Shown here: piece after piece, positions 52,072-64,000 of the stretch
Position numbering within the stretch: the stretch's first letter is position 1
Layout: the number at the start of each line of letters is the position of its first letter
From: Murdochiella massiliensis
Lineage (GTDB): Bacteria; Bacillota; Clostridia; Tissierellales; Peptoniphilaceae
Reading direction: 5' to 3'
DNA: 64,000 bases
Assembly: GCF_900059565.1 (NCBI RefSeq)
Contig: NZ_FIZW01000001.1
Span: forward strand, 124,001-188,000
Program-made: the position numbers and the translations under genes
The notes under the pieces: model-generated
Databases searched by the model: none
Seen by the model: the letters and a program-made list of their open reading frames with translations, nothing else
What the model was told of the DNA's origin: nothing

Positions 52072-53125
52072 CCATATTGATGAGCTGGAAGGTTCCTCCG
52101 TTGGAAAGGAAGGGGAGAGGAATTCCCGTCAGCGGCATCAATCCGATGGTCATGCCGATATTTTCAAAAATATGAATAAAGAGCATGGAGGCTACCCCGA
52201 TACATAAGGAAGAAGAGAACATATCTTTCGCCCTTTTTGCGATCAGCAGTATGCGCACGAGGACGATTGCATAGAGCAGAATTAACACGAGTCCACCGAC
52301 AAAGCCGAACTCTTCCGCCAAGACAGCAAAAATGTAGTCGGTATCGCGCTCGGGAATAAATCCGAATTGCGTCTGCGTCCCCTTAAGAAATCCCTTGCCG
52401 AAGAGTTGTCCGGATCCGATGGCAATCAGTCCCTGATACGTTTGGTAACCGCTATCCATAATGTCACGCATGGGATTAAGGAAATTCAGAATGCGGTCCT
52501 GTTGCATGGGCGTTAGATGTTGATAGAAGAGCGGTGTAGCAATAACCACGATGACAAGGGCGGCCACAATATAGCCCCAGTGAATTTGCGCATAAAACAC
52601 CATCAGGGCGATGAAGAAGAGGAACACCGCTGCCGTTCCGAAGTCCGGCTGCTTCAGGATGAGCAGAATCGGTACGCCCATGATTACGGCAAGAAGAAGA
52701 ATGGTCGTGATTTTATTCATGCGGTGCTGGTAGCGTTCCAACAGCATGGCAAGCGCCAGCATAATAGCGATCTTGGCAAATTCGGAAGGCTGAAAGGTGA
52801 TTGGTCCGAGCTTCAGCCACGAGCGCGCCCCCCAGGCATCTTCGCCAACGCCGAAGAGCATGGTAGCAATGAGAAGAATAATCGCCGCAGCGTAGGCCGG
52901 AAGAGCCAGCTTTTTCAGAAAATCCGCATCCACAAATTGGAAGGTGATGATAAAGATCAGTCCGATGGCGGTGGATGCAAACTGGGATTTCAGCGCATGC
53001 CATTGTCCTCCGCGCGAAGCAGTGGCAGAAAAAACAACAACAAAGCCGATCAGGCTTAATGCCAGAACAGCCAGCAATAACAGCCAATCGAACTGTGCGA
53101 ACTCTTTTTTGCTGCGATTAAACAT
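51977..53125 (-). CDS. rodA: SEDS peptidoglycan polymerase RodA
   Basis: Membrane glycosyltransferase for cell elongation. The 382-residue protein has 10 helices and the SEDS motifs GARSWLKLGPITFQPSEFAKI, FGTAAVFLF, IGSGQLFGKGFLKGTQTQFGFIPERDTDYIFAVLAEEFGFVGG and TGIPLPFLSNGG. The start ATG 53125 has GAAAGGAAATCT upstream; the frame is open to 53236 but that lacks a ribosome site. Last 31 codons run antisense to comEC. Confidence 0.94.
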   Translation of the reverse strand: MFNRSKKEFAQFDWLLLLAVLALSLIGFVVVFSATASRGGQWHALKSQFASTAIGLIFIITFQFVDADFLKKLALPAYAAAIILLIATMLFGVGEDAWGARSWLKLGPITFQPSEFAKIAIMLALAMLLERYQHRMNKITTILLLAVIMGVPILLILKQPDFGTAAVFLFFIALMVFYAQIHWGYIVAALVIVVIATPLFYQHLTPMQQDRILNFLNPMRDIMDSGYQTYQGLIAIGSGQLFGKGFLKGTQTQFGFIPERDTDYIFAVLAEEFGFVGGLVLILLYAIVLVRILLIAKRAKDMFSSSLCIGVASMLFIHIFENIGMTIGLMPLTGIPLPFLSNGGTFQLINMVSIGLVLCISSQRLPLDFGVDPPSLPSLSPQ

Positions 53126-53259
53126 AGATTTCCTTTCTCTCCCTTCCCGAAGGGGAACGGGGAAGGTGATGACGGTTTTGTTTCTTATGCGAACTTTATT
53201 ATAATAGACTTCATAGATTTTCGGAAACAAATCCAAGAGGACAGGAAAGGAGCATTTCC

Positions 53260-53910
53260 GTGAAGCGTATGACCAAAAAAGAAGCGCGTGAAATTATCGC
53301 CAAACTGCGCGAAGCACACCCCGATGCGAAGGGGGAGCTTGTGGCGGAGAACCCCTTTCAGCTTTTGATCGCAACGATGCTCAGCGCGCAAACCACAGAT
53401 AAGCAGGTTAATCGCGTGACCCCCGCCTTATTTGCGGCGTATCCGACACCAGAAGCTCTGTCGAAAGCAGAACCGTCCGATGTCGAGGAGTATATTCATT
53501 CCATCGGCTTTTTTCGGACGAAAGCAAAGAACATCATTCGCACCGCTGCCTTGCTGGTGGAGGAATTCGACAGTACGGTTCCGCACGAGATTCCTCTTTT
53601 GATGTCGCTTCCCGGTGTGGGCAAAAAAACCGCCAACGTTGTGGCATCCAATGCTTTCGGTGTCCCGGCCATTGCGGTGGACACCCATGTCTTTCGTGTA
53701 TCCAACCGTCTCGGTCTTTCCAAATCCAAGGATGTTTCTGCCTGCGAAGCGGATCTTGAGCGTCTTCTTGACCGGGAGGTCTGGTCGGAAGCGCATCATC
53801 TGCTGATTTTTCAGGGACGCTATGTGTGCAAAGCACGACGGCCGGAATGCGACCGTTGCAATCTTCGTGAGCATTGCCGCTTCTATGAGGCTTCGTCATG
53901 CGCGTCGTAA
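53260..53910 (+). CDS. nth: Endonuclease III
   Basis: DNA glycosylase/AP lyase for oxidised pyrimidines. The 216-residue product has the helix-hairpin-helix LMSLPGVGKKTANVVASNAFG with catalytic Lys (GKKTA) and Asp in VDTHVFRV, and the 4Fe-4S loop Cys-X6-Cys-X2-Cys-X5-Cys (CKARRPECDRCNLREHC). The start is GTG 53260 with AAAGGAG. It overlaps the next gene by 13 bases. Confidence 0.96.
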   Translation: MKRMTKKEAREIIAKLREAHPDAKGELVAENPFQLLIATMLSAQTTDKQVNRVTPALFAAYPTPEALSKAEPSDVEEYIHSIGFFRTKAKNIIRTAALLVEEFDSTVPHEIPLLMSLPGVGKKTANVVASNAFGVPAIAVDTHVFRVSNRLGLSKSKDVSACEADLERLLDREVWSEAHHLLIFQGRYVCKARRPECDRCNLREHCRFYEASSCAS

Positions 53911-55169
53911 TCGTCGGGGGCGGAGCGGCCGGCGTTTGTGCGGCCGGTTTTTTGCGCCGTCCGAATCTGTATGGGGCGCCTTCGACAATGGAGGTTTTGT
54001 TGCTGGAAAAGGGGGATGCTCCCTTACGCAAACTTCGCGCTACAGGAAACGGCCGTTGCAATTTTACCAACACGCACGTCTCTCCCGACCACTACACGGG
54101 CGGAACCGCGGATCAGACCGTTCCCGCGCTTTCACGTTTCACCTTTCGTGAAGCGGTGGACTTTTTTTCGCTTCTTGGGATACCGCATACCACTCTGGAA
54201 AGTGGGATGACCTATCCGGCGACGTTACGCGCCGATACGGTGGCCGATCGCCTGATGGAATGGATAAAGGATGCCGGCGTTTCGGTACGAACCGGCTGTT
54301 CCGTGGAGACGCTGACGCGACAGGAGAAGTGTTTTGTGCTGACGCTTACTTCCGGGGAAAAGATCATGGCGGATGTCGTCCTTCTCGCTACCGGCGGAAG
54401 TTATGGGATCGGAAAAAAAGAGTGGTCAAACGGTTACACGTTGGCGAAAAACCTCGGTCATCGCCTGACGCGCCTGCATCCCGGAATTGTACCGCTTGCG
54501 GTTCAGGAAACTGCATGTACGGCAGCGCTTTTCGGCATCAAGCTTAAGGCCCAGATCACCGCGCAGACAACCTGTATAACGGATGATGTGCTTTTTACGA
54601 CCTATGGCCTTTCCGGGACGGGGATTTTGCGTGTGTCCAATTGCGTGTTGGACGCCCTAAACGATGGGTATGCGCCGTCTTCACGTCGTGAGAAATCAAA
54701 CAACGATCGCAATACCGTTAAACTGCTTCTGAATCTTCTTCCCGATCGCCGGGAAGAGGAATGGCTCGCGTATCTTCATGGCCTGGCTGCGCGCTTTCCG
54801 ATATGGCCGGTGAAGGCGTTGTTCAGCGGTATCTTGCCGGCAAAAATCGTTGATCAGCTGCTTTTGGAATGCGGCATGAATGAGAAAAGCGAAGCAAGCG
54901 AGGAGAATTGGACGCGCGTTTTGCGCCGAGCTTCGGCATGGCCTTTTACAATTATCGGTGCACATAAGAATGATCACGGCCAGGTCACTTGCGGCGGTGT
55001 AGATACGGCACAGTGGAACAGCCGAACGATGGAATCCTTATGCTGTCCGGGTCTTTATCTGATTGGCGAAGTGCTTGACATTCAGGGTGAGTGCGGAGGC
55101 TATAACCTGCACTGGGCTTGGGCAAGCGCTCGGGCTGCAGCGGAGGCACTGGAGAAAAGCGCCCGATGA
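53898..55169 (+). CDS. HI0933/BaiN-like flavoprotein
   Basis: A 423-residue FAD-dependent oxidoreductase. The N-terminal dinucleotide fold is VVIVGGGAAGVCAAGFL, the RKLRATGNGRCNFTN motif marks the HI0933-like family, and the C-terminal FAD loop is LIGEVLDIQGECGGYNLHWAWASARAA. Clostridial relatives include BaiN, but the substrate cannot be read from sequence. It overlaps nth by 13 bases. Confidence 0.92.
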   Translation: MRVVIVGGGAAGVCAAGFLRRPNLYGAPSTMEVLLLEKGDAPLRKLRATGNGRCNFTNTHVSPDHYTGGTADQTVPALSRFTFREAVDFFSLLGIPHTTLESGMTYPATLRADTVADRLMEWIKDAGVSVRTGCSVETLTRQEKCFVLTLTSGEKIMADVVLLATGGSYGIGKKEWSNGYTLAKNLGHRLTRLHPGIVPLAVQETACTAALFGIKLKAQITAQTTCITDDVLFTTYGLSGTGILRVSNCVLDALNDGYAPSSRREKSNNDRNTVKLLLNLLPDRREEEWLAYLHGLAARFPIWPVKALFSGILPAKIVDQLLLECGMNEKSEASEENWTRVLRRASAWPFTIIGAHKNDHGQVTCGGVDTAQWNSRTMESLCCPGLYLIGEVLDIQGECGGYNLHWAWASARAAAEALEKSAR

Positions 55170-55280
55170 AAGTCGGGTTGTGTATAATGGGAAGAACGGA
55201 ATTAGAAAAAGAGTATTTTTAAAGAAACAAACGTGTTCAACGTAGGGATGGTTGAGCGCGAGGGGAAGAAGGGAGAACGC

Positions 55281-58200
55281 ATGGCATTTAAGAGCTTACC
55301 GGAAAAGGTATGTGAGGGAGAAGTCGCACGAAGCAAGGTCTGGAAAGAGCTGGATCTTCTGCATCGTTCGGTGGAAGAGCGCGAAGGATGTGAAAAATTT
55401 ATATTCTTCGACGGGCCGCCGACGGCGAATGGACGACCGGGCATTCATCATGTTATTTCCCGTACCTTAAAGGATATGACCAACCGCTATAAGACCATGG
55501 AAGGCTATCAGGTTCGTCGAAAAGCGGGCTGGGATACGCATGGCTTGCCGGTGGAAATTGAAGTCGAAAAAGCCCTCGGCTTTCATCAAAAGAGCGAAAT
55601 TGAAGCCTACGGTGTGGAAGCCTTCAACAAAAAGTGCCGTGAATCCGTATTCCGCTATCGCGACCTTTGGACGGAAATGTCCGAACGGATGGCGTTTTTA
55701 GCTGATATGGAGCATCCCTATATTACGCTGGACAACGATTATATCGAGACCATATGGCATTTGCTGAACAATTTTCATGAACGCGGCTTGGTCTATAAGG
55801 GGGCAAAAATTTTGCCCTATTGCCCGCGTTGCGGGACAGGGCTTGCTTCCCATGAAGTGGCGCAAGGCTATCGCGAAGACGAGGTCACCACGGTATATGC
55901 GAAATTCCCGGTAAAAGGCAAAGAAAACGAGTATTTCCTCGCCTGGACGACGACCCCATGGACCCTTCCCTCCAACGTCGCTCTCACGGTGCATCCCGAC
56001 GTGGAATATGTCAAAGTACGCCAGGGCGAGGAGATTTACTATCTCGCCAAGGAGTTGATGGACAGCGTCCTGAAAAAAGAATTCGGCCCCGTGGAAGTCT
56101 TGGAAACCATGAAGGGCAAGGATCTGGAGCATCGGGAATACGAGCAGCTTTTGCCCTTTATTCACGTTACCGGAAACGCATTTTTTGTGACGCTTGCCGA
56201 TTATGTCACTACGACGGACGGTACCGGCATCGTTCATACGGCGCCGGCTTTCGGTGAAGACGATAATCAGACCGGAAGACGTTATGATTTGGCGTATGTG
56301 AATCCCGTCAATGAGCAGGGGAAGTTTGCGGAAGGCCCATATGAGGGAACTTTCGTCATGGATGCCGATCCGGAAATTATTCAGTATCTTCGTGAGCACG
56401 GCAAACTCTATGCAAAACAGAAAATTACACATAATTATCCGCATTGCTGGCGCTGCGGAACACCCCTCATTTACTATTCCAAACCGTCCTGGTACATCAA
56501 TGTCACCAAGTTCAAAGAGAAGATGGTGGAAGAAAACAGCAAAGTGCAATGGTATCCTGATTATGTCGGGGAGAAGCGCTTCGGAAACTGGCTGGAGAAT
56601 CTGAACGACTGGGCGCTCTCGCGCAGCCGTTATTGGGGAACACCGCTGAATATCTGGGTTTGCGAAGACTGCGGGCATCAGCATTCCATCGGCTCCCGCA
56701 AACAGTTGGCGGAAGAAGCACGCGAAGATATTGACGAAACGATTGAACTGCACCGTCCGTATGTGGATAACGTGACATTGACGTGTCCGGAATGCGGCGG
56801 AATCATGCGCCGTGAAGAGGACGTTATCGACGTTTGGTTCGATTCCGGCGCCATGCCTTTTGCTCAGCGTCATTATCCGTTTGAACATAAGGACGATTTT
56901 GAAACGGAATATTTCCCGGCGGATTTTATCAGTGAAGGCATTGACCAGACGCGCGGTTGGTTTTACTCCCTGATGGCGATTTCCGTGTTATATACCGGAC
57001 GTTCGCCGTATCGTCGTGTGCTCGTCAATGATCTGATTCTGGACAAAAACGGACAGAAGATGTCCAAATCCAAAGGCAACACGCTGGATCCCTTTGCTCT
57101 TTTTGACGAATATGGCGCAGATGCGGTGCGTTTTTACTCGCTTTACGTCTCACCACCGTGGCTTCCGACGCGTTTTGACGTGACGGGATTAAAAGAAGTG
57201 CAGTCAAAATTCTTCCGTACCATCAAGAACGTGTATGCCATGTTCGCTCTGTACGCGAATACGAATGAATGGGATCCGCGCACATTTGATTGTCCGGTGG
57301 AGGAGCGCCCCGAGATTGACCGCTGGCTGCTCTCCCGTTTCCATTCGCTGGTGCGTCAGTATCATCGCGATATGGATCGCTTCGACTACAATCGTGTGGT
57401 TCATGCGCTTTCCGATTTTGTCGTGGAAGATCTTTCCAACTGGTATATTCGCCGTAACCGTCACCGCTTCTGGTCTTCGGAAGCTACGCCGGAGAATCTG
57501 GCGGTGTTCCGCACAACCTGGGAAGTGCTTTACGGCCTTTCCAAGCTTATTGCGCCGGTGACGCCGTTCCTCGCGGATGAACTGTATCAAGCACTGACGC
57601 AGGGCGAAGAGATGGATTCCGTACATCTGGAACATCAGGTACAGGCGGACGACACGGTCATTGATGAAACGCTGGAAAAGAAAATGGATCTGGTTCGTCG
57701 TCTGGTCAACCTGGGACGTGCCGCGCGTGAAGATGCCGGCATTAAAGTGCGGCAACCGCTTTCGGCCATTCTTGTGGATCGGTCGCTGAAGAGCGTCGTG
57801 GACGATCTGGATGAGCTCATCGAAGAGGAACTCAACGTCAAGGAAGTCATCTACTCCGAAGATTTGGATCGGTTCATGGAGGTTTCGCTCAAACCCAATT
57901 TCAAGGTGGCAGGAAAAGTGCTTGGGCCGGATATGAAGGCATTTGCCAAATATCTCGCACAGGCCGCCGCGCGCAAATTTTTGACCAAACTCAAGAGCGG
58001 ATCCACCACGTTATCGCTCAACGGCCATGACGTTACCATTACGGAAGATCATGTTCTGGTGAACTATAAGGCAAAAGAAGGGTTCGACGTAACCTCCGAT
58101 CACGATACCTTTGTCGTACTCGAAACATCGTTGACCCCGGAACTCATCGCTGAAGGCTATGTGCGCGAGTTTATCTCCAAGGTGCAGCAGATGCGTAAAA

Positions 58201-58394
58201 AGAACGGGTACGAAGTGGCCGATCGCATTACCATTCGCTACCGGGCGGAAGACGAAATCGCTTCGGCTTTGAAAAACGCTGCAGAGCAGATTCAGCAGGA
58301 AACGTTGGCGACGTCGTTTACCCGGGTAGAGGAAATGACGGGAGAGACCGTAGATATTAACGGCCATGACGTGGTGCTCTTTTTGGAAAAGTGA
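55281..58394 (+). CDS. ileS: Isoleucyl-tRNA synthetase, long (IleS2) type
   Basis: Charges tRNA-Ile. The 1037-residue enzyme has the class I sites PPTANGRPGIHH (HIGH variant GIHH, residues 54-57) and KMSKS at residue 593, and the editing domain. Length and the GIHH variant fit the eukaryote-like IleS2 class, which in known cases is less sensitive to mupirocin. The ATG 55281 has GGGAGAACGC; the open frame back to 55233 lacks a site. No T-box leader motifs are seen in the 111 bases upstream. Confidence 0.95.
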   Translation: MAFKSLPEKVCEGEVARSKVWKELDLLHRSVEEREGCEKFIFFDGPPTANGRPGIHHVISRTLKDMTNRYKTMEGYQVRRKAGWDTHGLPVEIEVEKALGFHQKSEIEAYGVEAFNKKCRESVFRYRDLWTEMSERMAFLADMEHPYITLDNDYIETIWHLLNNFHERGLVYKGAKILPYCPRCGTGLASHEVAQGYREDEVTTVYAKFPVKGKENEYFLAWTTTPWTLPSNVALTVHPDVEYVKVRQGEEIYYLAKELMDSVLKKEFGPVEVLETMKGKDLEHREYEQLLPFIHVTGNAFFVTLADYVTTTDGTGIVHTAPAFGEDDNQTGRRYDLAYVNPVNEQGKFAEGPYEGTFVMDADPEIIQYLREHGKLYAKQKITHNYPHCWRCGTPLIYYSKPSWYINVTKFKEKMVEENSKVQWYPDYVGEKRFGNWLENLNDWALSRSRYWGTPLNIWVCEDCGHQHSIGSRKQLAEEAREDIDETIELHRPYVDNVTLTCPECGGIMRREEDVIDVWFDSGAMPFAQRHYPFEHKDDFETEYFPADFISEGIDQTRGWFYSLMAISVLYTGRSPYRRVLVNDLILDKNGQKMSKSKGNTLDPFALFDEYGADAVRFYSLYVSPPWLPTRFDVTGLKEVQSKFFRTIKNVYAMFALYANTNEWDPRTFDCPVEERPEIDRWLLSRFHSLVRQYHRDMDRFDYNRVVHALSDFVVEDLSNWYIRRNRHRFWSSEATPENLAVFRTTWEVLYGLSKLIAPVTPFLADELYQALTQGEEMDSVHLEHQVQADDTVIDETLEKKMDLVRRLVNLGRAAREDAGIKVRQPLSAILVDRSLKSVVDDLDELIEEELNVKEVIYSEDLDRFMEVSLKPNFKVAGKVLGPDMKAFAKYLAQAAARKFLTKLKSGSTTLSLNGHDVTITEDHVLVNYKAKEGFDVTSDHDTFVVLETSLTPELIAEGYVREFISKVQQMRKKNGYEVADRITIRYRAEDEIASALKNAAEQIQQETLATSFTRVEEMTGETVDINGHDVVLFLEK

Positions 58395-58434
58395 GTAACG
58401 CAAGAGGATTCCCATTTTTGTAAACGGTCTAATG

Positions 58435-58488
58435 AATATCGGCAAGGCATTGCACGAGAATGTCTTGCCGATATTTTTATTTTTTAGC
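58435..58488 (+). terminator. Terminator of ileS
   Basis: AATATCGGCAAGGCATT (58435-58451) pairs with AATGTCTTGCCGATATT (58459-58475) except for one G-T, and is followed by a T-rich tract. Confidence 0.9.
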
Positions 58489-58539
58489 TATGATGAAGAA
58501 AAGATTGGAAACACATAGCCACGCATCCGGGCGTATCAC

Positions 58540-58568
58540 TTGACAAAGAAGGAATAACCGTGTATTCT
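58540..58568 (+). promoter_or_regulatory. Upstream promoter of rpoB
   Basis: TTGACA (58540-58545), 17 bases, TATTCT (58563-58568), directly after the ileS terminator. Confidence 0.7.
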
Positions 58569-58621
58569 AATCATGATCTTTAATTTTCTACTCGTTTTTT
58601 CGAGTTTACCCCCGGCGTGTC

Positions 58622-58651
58622 TTGACAGGGGTTCTTTTGTTGTGCTAAAAT
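58622..58651 (+). promoter_or_regulatory. Downstream promoter of rpoB
   Basis: TTGACA (58622-58627), 18 bases, TAAAAT (58646-58651) with an extended -10 TG (TGCTAAAAT). The 327-base gap before rpoB thus holds one terminator, two tandem promoters and a small palindrome CTCATA-G-TATGAG (58662-58674) followed by T5; no ribosomal protein gene. Confidence 0.75.
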
Positions 58652-58720
58652 TTGAAGCTGTCTCATAGTATGAGTTTTTGGATCCGGTTTTTTTCGTTTT
58701 GCGGTAAAGAAGGGGTGTTT

Positions 58721-64000
<5,280 letters not shown>

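Noticed and set aside
55170..55280. T-box leader before ileS
   Set aside because: I looked for the specifier-loop and the TGG-containing antiterminator motifs and saw none in the short gap.

Overview
The window (about 50% GC by eye, packed mostly in + strand operons) looks like chromosome from a low-redox, Gram-positive Bacillota member. Signs of this are HrcA/CIRCE heat-shock control, a class III (oxygen-sensitive) ribonucleotide reductase with its activase, flavin-dependent ThyX, a TPP riboswitch on an ECF-type thiamine transporter gene, strong AAGGAGG ribosome sites, and parts of a sodium-pump decarboxylase. The gene set fits a Clostridia/Tissierellia-type anaerobe (Peptoniphilaceae-like is my best guess). 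Genus cannot be fixed from the sequence alone.

Layout. 1-4.2 kb: two tandem signal peptidase I genes, lepA, hemW. 4.26-12.8 kb: a heat-shock and RNA/protein-modification run (promoter, CIRCE, hrcA-grpE-dnaK-dnaJ-prmA-mtaB) ending in an orphan PTS-IIC-like membrane protein. 12.8-15.6 kb: TPP riboswitch and thiT, a CIRCE-associated hsp20, a DtxR-type iron regulator, rsmE. 15.6-22.7 kb: an MMPL exporter with its secreted partner (minus strand), purine nucleoside phosphorylase, and an AlbA_2/ATPase-type regulator preceded by a dense inverted-repeat cluster. 22.7-27.2 kb: a RocB-like M20 peptidase, biotin-domain-less OadA and OadG, thyX. 27.2-32.6 kb: a NarL-type two-component system divergent from a three-gene ABC-2 exporter. 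32.6-38.8 kb: a PPC-domain protein, an orphan possible cysteine-peptidase-like protein, and nrdG and nrdD separated by a PadR-HAAS-DUF4097 module. 38.8-40.4 kb: an AT-rich cassette (secreted protein plus a 32-residue membrane peptide) lying between a partial copy of the rnpB 3' end and the intact rnpB gene. 40.4-44.2 kb: DUF554, a DUF6110-like protein with an atypical P1B ATPase, and a short AraC regulator. 44.3-49.9 kb: rplM-rpsI and several envelope proteins. 49.9-58.4 kb: comEC (tail-to-tail antisense overlap with rodA), nth, a BaiN-like flavoprotein, ileS. 58.5-64 kb: twin promoters and rpoB-rpoC (rpoC runs off the window).

Most of the window is housekeeping. The least ordinary places are the rnpB-flanked cassette at 38.8-40.4 kb, the inverted-repeat cluster before the AlbA_2 gene at 21.3 kb, the AAGG tetranucleotide tract at the start of the phospholipase-like gene at 46.2 kb, the OadA/OadG pair lacking beta and biotin-carrier genes, and several regulatory sites that can be read directly: two CIRCE elements, NrdR-like boxes, a PadR-type palindrome on a -10, and an operator cluster between the two-component and ABC genes.
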